Origin: Calonectria ilicicola
Lineage: Eukaryota > Ascomycota > Sordariomycetes > Hypocreales > Nectriaceae
Assembly: GCA_020809705.1 (NCBI GenBank)
Contig: CP085828.1
Span: 2,728,001 to 2,792,000 of the forward strand
Direction of reading: 5' to 3'
DNA: 64,000 nucleotides
The translations under genes were made by a program, and so were the position numbers. Every line of letters starts with the position of its first letter. Positions within the stretch are counted from its first letter, which is position 1. Positions 11,317 to 21,915 of this stretch are shown piece by piece. A model generated the notes under the pieces. It was not told the DNA's origin. It ran no database searches and was given only the letters and a program-made list of their open reading frames with translations.

Positions 11317-13128
11317 GGCGAACAATGGTAACGGTGCGAGCGTGGGATGAAGGTGGGATGATGTCGGAGATGGAGACTCAAGCTCAGTCTTTGGCTTGGG
11401 CAATTGCCTTTTGGGGCGTGTTGAGTGGATGGGATTGGTTGGTGGAGTGGTTTGGTGAGTGGGAGCCGTCCAGCAGCGTGGGGGTTGCGGGCTGGGATAG
11501 AAGTTGGAGGCGTCCTTGGAGGTGCTAGTGTTGGGTTGGCAAGAGAAATAGATTGTCAAAAACGTGGGATATGGAGCTTGCTAGGACGTGGGATGTTTAA
11601 AGTCAAGAAGGGATGGGGGCCTATCTCTGAGTAAAGAGTTCGGGAGAGAGAAAGACGAGATGGGCCCCCACCCCTTAAGTAGGTGACAACCTTCGCCATG
11701 CTCCCCGGGAAGAGCACTCTGATCGGCTCGGGAAACGAAGGGGAGACGCAAGCCGAGGGCGTGCGTTCATCAGGAATTACCCAACGCCAAGCTGCCCCGG
11801 TACTAGAGGCTTTGAGCTGGGCGAGAGACATGGCCCAGTCAGGTCACGACGAGTTATCTCCGGTGGGCTAGGAGCTTTCTGTTAGGCATTGCAATCTCGC
11901 AAATCGTCTGCAGGGCCCAGGCCAGCTGGTCATTGAGGGACTATGCCCAGGTACCTTGCGCAAGATGCAATCCTTGGTCGTGTACCTGAGCCGGAACCGG
12001 ACCAAGGAGTGGAGGTAGCAAACACGTTTGTTTGGAGAGCGGGCGCTCTGCATGCACAGATGGGGCGCTTTAAGGAAGGGCCCATGCAAGTCGCAAAGAC
12101 CCGCCGTGTTCAAGGGTCTCCCGGCGGCTGGGACTGTCTGCTAGGATCGGGACGTCTAAGCTCAAGATCCCGCCCACCAAGGCCACCAAGAGGCTCAGGG
12201 CGAGCCCCATGGAGGAGGGGTGTCATGGGTAAAATTTCTGGCAGAATGTGCTCTGGCCCTGATGGAGGAGGGGTGGATGGTTGCGAACACCAGCTACGAC
12301 TGGTGCCCGCTCTGGCGAGACAACAGATCAGCGAATGTGACAATAAACACTTGGATCACCGCATCTTCGATGTTTGAGCGGCTAGGTTTCGAGAGCATTA
12401 ACAAGAGGGTGGTCGTGGTGGCGGACGCAGTTCCTAACTCACCCGAGATCAGGGTGCGGTGAGAGAGAAAGACACATCCATTGTACATTGTACGCATGGC
12501 ACGTCTTGTCAGGTCTCAAGGGGCCGTTGTGCAGTGCCACAGAAGCCCGGACAGAAGGGAGAATACCCCATAGCCACGAGACAACAAGGAATCGTTGCTG
12601 AGAAGCGGTCTCGGCTGTGAAGACAGGGCGAAAGCTGAAGTCATCGTCAAGGTGGGGTCAAAACCGAAGGCTCTAGGAGCGGCGGCCTGGGGTACCGCCA
12701 AGTATAGCCGGAATTTTCATCCCGGGGCAAGCCGCAGCTCAAGGCGGAAAGAAGCAGTTTGCGTCCGAAGTTCGGGGTTGGGACAGCTGCAGTTTCGAGA
12801 AGCCAACTGGGTTTCCAAAGTTGCAGGGCGGGTGGAGGCCTGGTTGAGATGGTGTGCTTCAAGCGCTTGAGTATATCGCCGGAGACTTCGGCGGTACCCA
12901 TCAAATTAGTGTGTCACCAATTTGATAATGTGCGTACAATGTAGCAGCGTAGAGACGTCCTTTGGCGCCAAAGAGGCATGGCCACATCCATACGGACAAG
13001 GGGATGAAAGGAAGTGGAAGCACATGCTTTGGTGTGTGCATGGACATGTGGATGTGGATGTGGATGTTGACGCAGACGGGAAGCAGGGCAGCAATCAAGT
13101 GGGAATACAAAGTGTCCGTCAAGGTGCC
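11317..13128. other. Gene-poor stretch left of the TIR element, including the dehydrogenase promoter
   Basis: Upstream of the dehydrogenase start I find no supported gene. Frames of up to about 144 codons (for example 11943-12377) are rich in Gly/Arg/Pro on a GC-rich background, overlap frames on the other strand and have no recognisable domain. A short GTGGAT repeat lies at about 13047-13070, just before the element. Confidence 0.55.
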
Positions 13129-13130
13129 TA

Positions 13131-13602
13131 AAGGTGGGTCGCAAAAGTCTGTCAAAAAACGCGATTTTACATAAAAACACACCTCTAACACTTTTTAATA
13201 AAACTATTTAAAAAAAGAAGAAAAATAAAAAAAAAATTAATATATAAAATTAAATACTTATATTTTCTTAGTATATAATTTTTATTTTAAAAATTCTTAT
13301 TATTATTTATTTATTAAAAATTAAAAGTAAAAAGAATTTAAAAAAATTAAATTAATAAATTTATAATAAATTTATAAAGGATAAAGAGATTTTAAAAAAA
13401 AAAAAATTAAATATTAAAATAATAAGATTTTATAAAGATTTATTATAAAATAAATAATATAATATAATAATATAAGTATTTATATTATAAAAAATAAAAC
13501 TATTAAAAATTTTTATTAATATAGTAATTTCTTAGGAATTTTTAAAATTATTAAGTTTTGCTGTAAAATCTGGTCCTTTGACAGACTTTTGCGACCCACC
13601 TT
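13131..13602. mobile_element. 472-bp non-autonomous DNA transposon (MITE-like) with perfect 26-bp TIRs and a TA duplication
   Basis: The left end (13131-13156) is AAGGTGGGTCGCAAAAGTCT followed by GTCAAA. The right end (13577-13602) is its exact reverse complement, and an imperfect extension continues inward to 13171 and 13562 (shared GATTTTACA). TA dinucleotides flank both ends (13129-13130 and 13603-13604), matching the TA target duplication of Tc1/mariner/pogo-type elements. There is no transposase frame. The core 13201-13560 has 23 G/C in 360 bases by my count, about 6% GC, while the TIRs keep normal composition. The GTGGG..GCAAA pattern loosely recalls mimp/impala ends, but I cannot assign a family. 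The AT-saturation could come from RIP-type mutation of a repeat or be inherent to the element. Confidence 0.85.
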
Positions 13603-13604
13603 TA

Positions 13605-16600
13605 CATCAGTAGCGCTAGGGACTAACGTGCGGCAAGCGTTGATGGCTTTGTGAGCTGTGTAAATCACAGGTACATACATGGTCTCCGGAACAATGTACC
13701 TGAGCATATAAGCGGCTGTTCGGAGTACAATGGATGCCGATTGACCTGGTTTCTGAGGTTGAATTTTGTCCCTTTTTTTTCATCAAGGCACCACCTCAGA
13801 AGGGAGGTAGGGCTTATGGTTTTTTTTTCCTTTTGGAGGGGGGCCAGCTCCAATCGGGACATGATCCTAGCCCACCAACCATTTCTCCCCACATACATTG
13901 ACTCCGGAGCTTGGGGCTCCTCAGCTCCAGCCATCAACCATTTTTTTTTTCTCTCACCTCTAAAATCCGTTTTGACAAATCAAAATCCTAGTCAGCCCAA
14001 GATTAGATCGTTAGAGAACTACGGTGTGAACCTTCCCCCCTGTCAACCGAGAAGATGGGGACGGTGAACGGATTCCACTCATCCATCACCAGACAATCCC
14101 TTCCTCAGCGGGACCGGAGCCACAATGACAATGGCGATCAGAACCATGTAACTTGCTCAGGCGTGGAGCAATTGTTCTATTTTTCCGGTACAGGCCTCTA
14201 CCTCACTCAGATTCCTCTTTTCTCCCTGTCCTCAGAATCTCAAGCAATTGGCTTGTTGTACACGACGTTCTGACTGCTACATTCTGGCTGCCAGATTCTG
14301 ACTGGTGCGTTATATTGTCCGACTTGCCTAGAGACAATGTCGGAAACCGTCACGGAAACCGTCAAGAAAACCGCGCCTATGAGCGACAGACAGGGGTCAT
14401 GTCAGGTCCCCAGACCCCAGACTCCAAGACATGGACAAGGACACGAGGAATGGCCCTAGGCCTCCCCCCGAATGTCCATGATCCATCTTGAGTTCCCACT
14501 GATAGCGGGCCCCGTAGTTGTTTTTGCTGCAACTTTGTGGGTATCTCTCCTTATCTGATCCGACGCTCATTTCAGAAATCCGCGCCATCAGTTCCGAGGC
14601 CAACTTACACCTTGGTCGAAATGGTGTCCAGATCTTGAACGAGCCGATGTCACCCCTTTGTTGTCAATACCTAGCGTGTCAGACCGACATATGAGAATCC
14701 TAGCTGTTGTGTCTATCGATGCTGCTTGTTCTGAAGTATTCCCAGAGCTCTGATGCCTTTTTCCCTCGAGAGTCCGTGGGCAGATTCTTCCAAGTAAATC
14801 TAGTCACGCCTATAGATAGTTCGCAAACAACCGCACTACGGCTGCATTTCCCTTGCGCTTGCCCGAGGTCATGACGCTCGTCTAGGACAAACCTACAGGG
14901 CTGGCCCTGCACTGCAAGGTTTGGCAAGAGTTCTGGACCTATGACGGGATGGGTCCATAGCATTGAAGTCACCGAGAGAAGCTTTAGGCACACTCCAACA
15001 AAAGAGATCCCTGAAACGGCTCGGAATCATACTTCCCCTCCAACCGACCCCTCTCGCGAGGTGTAAGTCTGCCGGTGCCTCGCGGCAATTGCCTTCGGTC
15101 GCGAACCCAATCATCGGTGGTAGTGGCGGAGAAGACGCAGGAGTGACGAGATCCTTGTAACGCTTAGCTCCACCGCTTCACAGCCACCCCTGGTCGAAGT
15201 CAAGGGACTGTGCCCAGCCAACACTTAACTCTGGGTTTTTTTTTTCAATGATGATGACGTCCGAGGCCCATGGTTAAATTTGTCTTGGAGCAAGTCAATC
15301 CCAAACTGTGGGTATCAGAATACTTACGCAATGGGGTACCAATACATTGCATCACCCTATCCTCTTCCAAACCGAGTCGGTTTGTGGTGGACCACGGAGC
15401 AAAGGGGGCGCGCCAAGATGATAATCTACAAATTTACATAATAGCAGCATATTTGCACAGTTCTTTATGTCCGTGAATAGCAATTAGCGGGCTATGATCA
15501 GCCGGTTTAGCCATACGGGAGAAAGACAGCCGGTTTACTGTGCCTCGTAATTCAGCGAGAGCCGGCCAAGTGAGATGAGGATAATTTGGGGACGACGATG
15601 CCAGCTAAACTCTTGCCAATTCCGCTACACAAATATCTCGCGCACTGCCGCACCAAGTGTGCGTGCAGGGTTCGTCTGACTAGAATACCTCCAGCACCCA
15701 CAACTGTGCATTGAGATATCTGGTCACCAGTGAAAGTCCGAATTGCCATGACCCGCTGAGCTAGTGCACTAGATGATTCTATTACTCACAGTTCCCTAGA
15801 CGATCTAGAAGCTAGAGCGGTCTGGATACGGTTCAAGCGTTGGGTAGCTAGCCTAGAGGCGCCCTGTCCTGCAGGTCTCTCATCGGATCCGATATCTCTC
15901 TCAATCGTACTAGCGGCTGTCGTATCTCTTCCAACCGCCCGCTTTTGCAATCTTGGCTGCGCGTTGCGTTGCTTGACCTCGACTTCCATGGCTAAGAATT
16001 GGCATCAGCGCAACCCAACCAACTCGACATGTGTCTTTTGACCTACACATGATAGGATGTGTGTGTCACAATTGGTGTGCGGCCAACAGGCTTCAAGTCA
16101 ATGGCCCGATTGATTGAGAGAGAAAAAAAAAATTGACCTGCCATTACCTGTTTGGGGGCGGAATGGTACATTGGTGGTTCTCGTGCATTTATTTCCGGAC
16201 TCCTCTGAGTACTGCGAATTCTATGCATGTGTGTTGCAGTCCAACCAAAAGGCTGCTTGGGGTTTTCCCGAGGAGGCCACCATCCCCGTCGGTTTAGTTT
16301 AAGATGCAACCCATTATATTGCCAACAACCCCGCAACCCAATGGTCGCATGCTGGCCTCCTACCATCAGACACCACTTCAATGCATCATGACCAGTTCAC
16401 ATCGTCAAACAATCATATTCTAGGTGTTACTTTGAAACAATTCCACATGTCACCGGTCAACCCGAACAAATGCTACGCTCTCAGACCGGTTCGCAGCGAG
16501 TGTTTTGCAACCAATAATCCCGAGATTTCTTATCTCGTCGACTCACCGTTGGGTTCATATCGCATCAGTAATCGCGTGCGAATGCCACAAGTGGCTACAA

Positions 16601-17149
16601 TGACGGAAACTCTATCTCTGTCGTGGCTCCAACTAGAGACTCCCGACGCAGATAGGTGATAATGGTGTCAATGAGCTCCAAGCGCCCACTGTATAGGTGC
16701 TATCCCCCAAGTTGCCGCAGCCATTGCCATCTGGGCACATGGCCACGAAGCACGCCATTGAAACCTGTCCCTCACCGCTAATTAGCTCAGATCGAGGCCC
16801 AGTTGGTGAGGTCTGCCTGTGACATGTTGCCGGCATGACAGGGTTCGATGCCGCATCGAACCGCAGATGCATGCCTCCCTGACGCACACTACCGGGCTTC
16901 TATCCGGTTGCGTGTACGAGCTGTCCAGTGACGCAACGGTACACCACAGGCGCATTGTTATTCTCTTCCCTTTCACATGCACATGCGAGTTGGTCAGATG
17001 AGCTGAGCAAAAATAGATATCAGGTTTTCCTATGCGAGGGGCTTCTGAGCGATGCTAAAGCAGCAAGAGAGATGAGAAAATTGAAGCAACTCCGTATTCA
17101 TCAATCGATCAACAATACACATCCGCTATCCCACCATCCTGCAACCACT
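13605..17149. other. Gene-poor stretch right of the TIR element
   Basis: 3.5 kb without a convincing gene on either strand: open frames are at most about 160 codons, overlap on both strands, lack domains, and have no supporting splice pattern. It contains a 21-bp near-palindrome at 16842-16862 (10-bp arms, 1-bp spacer). The base 17149 end is the 3' flank of VPS17. It may hold non-coding transcripts or decayed sequence, but nothing can be assigned. Confidence 0.5.
16842..16862. repeat. Perfect 10-bp inverted repeat with 1-bp spacer
   Basis: GGTTCGATGC, one C, then GCATCGAACC. I checked it as a possible tRNA T-arm because of the GGTTCGA core, but no cloverleaf can be built around it. It could be a protein-binding palindrome or chance. 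Confidence 0.6.
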
Positions 17150-19051
17150 TTAGAAAGTACTAGCCGCCAGTCGGCTTGCTGCATTCCTGGCATCCACGCG
17201 ATCCTCGTCGTCCTCCTCATTCACACCTTTCAGGCCTGCGCGGCCGCCTGCCCCCGGTCGTCCCTGGGTGGCCTCAGAGCCCTCGTCAACTTCAGTCTCC
17301 TCGGATGCCTTGCTCATGAAGCTACCAGACACGCTGCGGCTAGTGGCGTCCGAACGGCGCGGAACACCACTCCAAGCATCGCCCTTGGGACCCTGGCTTG
17401 CGGCGAGGTTTGAGCGACGAGCAGTTGGGTGAGATTCTCGGCCAAGTCGGCTAAGACCACCTGAAGCATCTATCGATCGAATATCAGGGCGGACAGTTTC
17501 CAGGAGAGACAAGGTACGTCGTTCGGCCTCGATTTCGCGGAGAACATATTCTCGAATGCTCATCCTCAGATCCTGGGCTGTCCTTGAAAACCACTTGCGA
17601 CGCTCCTGGACGAGGTTTTGAGTTACACGGTTGGTCTTGTTGAACAAGTAGGTTTCATGCTGGCGCGCCTCGTCCAGAGCTGAAATGGCCTCGTCGACCT
17701 TTTCCCGTCGAACACTAGAGCTAGCCTTGAGCCTGTCAGCTGCATTCAGCTTGCTTCGAGTGACCTCCTGAGCCTGTAGAAACTCGCGGATCAGAATTTG
17801 GCGGTTGGTAAGAGATTCCTTGACAATGAATGAATCCTGAGAATGGTACTGGAATGGATCACCAAGCGTTGTAGCTTCTGCGGTCGCTTGAGCCGCATGG
17901 TAATCGCCTACGGCCTGAACAATCTTTCCGAGCTTCCGGTAGGCATTGGCAAGACCAGGATGTGGTTCTTGAACATGCATGGCTGCAAGCTTTGCTCCGT
18001 AGTCTGCCTCGCCCAGACCAAGCCCTAAATTGCGTCAATATCCATTGTGAGAGTGCCAATTCCGTCCAACATACCTCTTCGGGCCTTGACCAGCTTGTCG
18101 ACCTTGTGTCCAGCATCCATGGTACCCAGATAAAACAGCTTGACAGCTGGTCGCGCATCCGCAAGCTCGGGGGTATCATCGGGAGGAGGGGCAAACTGCT
18201 TCAAAATCTTTCTGCGCACACCAGTAGCTGGCTGCTTTCTCTTCACCATTGGGCTGTAGCCAAAATCGCTCTCTACAAAGAGCACCATTTCGTCGTCTTT
18301 CATAAGAACCTCGTTGCTACAGACGTAATTGAGCCATCGCTGCATCAGAGCCTTGACTCGGGCCTCATCCTCGTCCGTACCTGCTCCAGCTGAGGTCAAA
18401 GGAGGTGGGACAGCAGGAACAAGAGCCTCGGGGTTTGCAGATATCAGATGCTCGGAAAGCTTAACGAATTCGGAGTGAAGTCGTCGAACGTCACGAAACT
18501 GTGTGGTTCTGAACCTTGGAATATTGGTCTACGTTTTGTCAGCATAGATAACCGACAGTAATAGTAACGGATCATACATGAACGTCAAATCGAAGTATGG
18601 GGTCCTTCTTGCCGGTGCGCTCAAGGCCACTGATCTTAGCTTGGAGGCGATACTGGGGCTGGGGTGGCTTTTGGTTCTGCTGCTCCTGAGGGGGGTGCTG
18701 CGCTTCCGTCCCGGCGGGCCGAGGGCGTTGTTGTTGCTCAGGATCGGCAGCCAAGGGTTGTGTTGTCGGGGCGGATTCAGAAGCTTCCGACGTCCTTGAA
18801 ACTTGTGTCTCGCCCTCTGGCTCGGAAGGCGCCGCAGCAGCATCGGGTGGCTGGAAGCCTTCGGTGTCGGGGACCGGATGGTCTTGGGAGAGGCCATTGG
18901 ACGGTTGAGTAGTGTATTGAAAGGGCGGAGGATCGCCGGTGAGGGGACTGAAAGTTGGGGGGTTTCTCGAGGGGGACGAGGTCGGCGAGTTTCCCCACGG
19001 CGAAGCGCCGGCGGGATCCTCGTTGTCGTGGATTGTCGAGCTGTAATCCAT
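17150..19051 (-). CDS. VPS17: Vps17, sorting-nexin subunit of the retromer
   Basis: Exons on the minus strand are 19051-18578, 18528-18075 and 18024-17150, giving 600 residues; the introns are 49 and 50 nt. The start is ATG 19051 (MDYSSTIHDNED); the frame continues upstream to 19222, but this start fits the family and leaves a normal leader. A Pro/Gln-rich disordered N-terminus of about 130 residues is followed by a PX domain (about 132-255, from YRLQAKISGLERTGKKDPI to MVLFVESDFGYSP). A Vps5/BAR helical domain comes next (about 290-520, with RRKWFSRTAQDLRMSIREYV), then a disordered Ser/acidic tail. Vps17 pairs with Vps5 on endosomes, binds phosphoinositide through PX, and tubulates membrane for endosome-to-Golgi retrieval. 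It shares a 574-bp promoter region with the divergent chorismate mutase gene. Confidence 0.95.
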
Positions 19052-19625
19052 GGCGAATTGCGGTGCGCTGATGGCTGTTGTGTCGGAGCTTACGAGGTAG
19101 GGAGCTAGGGGAGGTTGGCGGCTTTGCGCTCCAGTCGGCAGAGGCGGAACTGCCAATCGGGACGACGGTTGATCAAGTAAATGGGCGTTTAGGTAGCGCG
19201 CGCGCCAACCATGGCCAAACAACAGGTGAGAATGATGGTATCACCGAGATATACCGTCGGATGGGATGCAGGCGTCAAGGTCTCAGCCACGCGGAGTGGG
19301 TAGGTCAGTGGCTGTCGCTGACGCAGGTTGGTTCAGGCTGGCGGCTGGGGCTGGAGGTGGGAACCTGCCACTTCCCCCTCCCTAACCCACATTGGGTTTT
19401 TTTTTTTGGTATAGGGCCTCAAGAGGCTAGCCATTGAGGATTGATCCGAATGCGGTCGTCGCCCACAATCCTTCGTCTTGTTCGCAACCAGACAACTGTT
19501 CGTGATTTACCACGCCGCCTACGCGATTTCAATCATCCCCTCCCAATTCTCCATATCTGCTGAAACTTGACCTCGAGTCGAGTGGACCCCATCCAAATCA
19601 AGCTCTTGTTGCTGCGAATATCGGC
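19052..19625. promoter_or_regulatory. Bidirectional promoter, VPS17 / chorismate mutase
   Basis: 574 bp between two divergent start codons. It includes a T-run at about 19387-19398 and a C/T-rich leader before the plus-strand gene. No specific site can be named. Confidence 0.6.
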
Positions 19626-20585
19626 ATGGATTCCGTTATCGACATGGCCGATCCCGCTGATGCCCTCGACCTCGCCCGAATTCGCTTCCAGCTTATGTAC
19701 GTTGTTGCCGCCAGTCACCGGCTGCAAGCGTCATGTTAATACCACAAATAGTCGTCTGGAGGACACAATCACTTTCCATCTCATTGAGCGTGTGCAGTTT
19801 GCTCTGAACAGTGTAAGTTGTTGATGCAACCCGACAATACAATGCCCCTCCCTCTTCGGCAATGCAACGCCCCTCTCTAGCATCTTGCGCCAATGACTAA
19901 CGGCTATAATCAGAAAATCTACGTCCCCGGCGCACTCGATCTGCCGGAGGGAAATCTGAGCTTCCTCGACTGGTACTTTCGCGAGCAGGAGAAGCTGCAG
20001 TCTCTCATCCGCCGCTTCGAATCCCCAGACGAGTACCCCTTCTTCCCCGACCACTTGCAGAAGCCCCTCCTCAACCCTCTCAACTACCCCAGGATCCTCC
20101 ATCCTAACAATGTGAACGTCAACGACAAGATTAAGCAGTTTTACATTGAAAAGTTTCTGCCCGCCGTGACCCCTGACTTTGGACGGGCCGAACGCGGAGA
20201 GTCCCAGGAAAACTACGGCTCAACGGCGACTTGCGACATTGCTTGTCTTCAAGCTTTGTCTCGCAGAATCCACTTCGGCAAGTTTGTTGCCGAATCCAAA
20301 TTCCAGTCGGACCAGGAAAAATACATTCGCCTGATCAAGGCCGAGGACCGGGAGGGCATCGCCGAGTCCATCACCAACAAGGCGGTGGAGAAGAAGGTTC
20401 TCGATCGACTTCGCCTGAAGGCCCAAACTTACGGTAAGGACCCATCGATCCAAGAAGACGGAACCAATGACCACGCAAAGATCAACGTTGACGCCGTGGT
20501 ATCAATGTACGAGGATTTCGTTATTCCCTTGACTAAGGAGGTGGAGGTGGAATACTTGATGCAGCGTCTGGAGCCTGCTCCTTGA
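19626..20585 (+). CDS. ARO7: Chorismate mutase (AroQ type, allosteric fungal form)
   Basis: Exons are 19626-19696, 19752-19812 and 19914-20585, giving 267 residues; the introns are 55 and 101 nt, the second with a GACTAAC branch site. It converts chorismate to prephenate, the first step of Phe/Tyr synthesis. The all-helical fungal fold is evident: [58 protein letters not shown] and [16 protein letters not shown]. Arg162 and Lys173 match yeast Arg157 and Lys168, and the Thr and Glu in the C-terminal PLTKEVE segment match yeast Thr242 and Glu246. Length is close to the yeast enzyme (256), so Trp activation and Tyr inhibition are likely, though not shown here. Its stop codon lies 6 bp from that of the convergent BCP1 gene. 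Confidence 0.97.
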
Positions 20586-20591
20586 TGTCAT

Positions 20592-21507
20592 TTATTGCGG
20601 TGCACTCAAATAATCACCAACGGCCTTAACTGCCTGCTGGAACTTGGCCGCCTCAATGAGAATCAGGTGACCCTGCGATTTTACGCCCATTTCTTGGAAT
20701 GCCCGCTTGCTGTCCGCCACTGCCTCATCCTCCTTTGTGTAGTTGAAGTTGCCGTACGCCAAAGCGTGCTTCTGTAGCGCCTCATCCTCTGCATGGAAGT
20801 AGTAAATCTCTGCCACTTCCTTTGCCTTCTTGCGCTTCTGGTTCTCAATGTCTAGCTTCGACTCAAGCTCTTGGTATGTCCTTGATAGAATCAGGTAATG
20901 GGTAAACTCATAGGGCTCCTTGTCTTCCACGGCCGCCTCGATTTCATCAACCAACATCGAGTACAAGGGAGGCGCCAGCTCAGCCGGCATATTGATGAGG
21001 CGCTCAGAAAAAATCAGGCCAATATGCTTGCCAGAATTCACCAGCTCCGGGATGACGGCGAGCGAAGGGTTGGTCTGCGCCTTTTCAACAATGTACTTCA
21101 GCACACCCTTGAACGCCGCATGGTCCCGGTGCACATATGTATTAAGGGCGGTAAGCATAGCGTAGGGATCGTTTTCTTTTCCATCGACCTTGATTGTCGA
21201 GCCAATAGTTGGCTGGGAGAGGACGAGATCCGAGAGACCGGAAATGTCAAACATAGGTGCATCGACATCGAAAAGCTGGCGCAAAAGCGTCTTGGTACCA
21301 TGGAAGTCGATCTCGGAGTCGAAATTGAACCATTCAAAGTCCACATTCACCATGTCAAAATCCTTTATCCAACGGTTAGTGTACTGCAAAATGCGACTTG
21401 TCGCGACAAAAACCTGCCTCATCATCGGAGCTGTCTTCGTCCATCTTGTCAACTGAGTTGTCGACAGGCGGGGCACCGTCGGCTTCTCTCGCTCTCTTCT
21501 TGCCCAT
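20592..21507 (-). CDS. BCP1: Bcp1 / BCCIP family protein, with a probable GC-AG intron
   Basis: Exons on the minus strand are 21507-21418 and 21362-20592, giving 286 residues (yeast Bcp1 is about 283). The first exon encodes MGKKRAREADG and an acidic MDEDSSDDE segment. To continue in frame into DFDMVNVDFEWFNFD, the conserved start of the BCIP domain, the intron must run 21417-21363 and so begin with GC (context GAG|GCAGGT). The nearby GT 4 bases downstream gives an in-frame stop. The branch site CACTAAC and the AAG acceptor are normal. The rest carries family segments such as TKTLLRQLFDVDA and FSERLINMPAELAPPLYSMLVDEI. In yeast Bcp1 is a nuclear chaperone linked to export of Mss4 and to ribosomal protein uL14. 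The gene is convergent with chorismate mutase and divergent from MDV1. Confidence 0.93.
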
Positions 21508-21915
21508 TGTGTCGGGTGGGAGATGGGGTAAAAATCAATGTCGGGTAGATCTTCCGTGTGCGACGGGTGTAAAAGCTTCTCGGCGGACTGTAGCGAAAAA
21601 AAAATTCAATCGTCAGGTTCACAGATGCGCAGATTTGGGATTCGGCCGTTTGAGCCAGTCAAAAATTAAAAAAAAATCCCCCACTTAGAAGATAATTCCA
21701 TGACGGCCAGAACCATGACCATGTGTGGCTAGAGAGATTGGCTGGAGGGGGTGTGTGGCTGGAGACTGGTTTAATGTGGATATTGTGGCTTGGTTGTGGC
21801 TGCTATCAATGGGATTGTCATTGTCTTGCATTGGCATATCTTATTTTTATCCTCTTACCGAACAGCCCTCCTCTCTTCGACCCTCTGGTTCTGCGTTCCT
21901 GCAGTCGCCCCGGCC
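21508..21915. promoter_or_regulatory. Bidirectional promoter, BCP1 / MDV1
   Basis: 408 bp between two divergent starts, with A-runs at about 21597-21604 and 21668-21677 and a C/T-rich leader before 21916. Compact spacing suggests shared regulation, but no site is identifiable. Confidence 0.6.

Noticed and set aside
16782..16862. Possible tRNA gene (TAGCTCAG-like A box and GGTTCGA-like B box)
   Set aside because: The T-stem and acceptor stem do not pair and the box spacing is too large.
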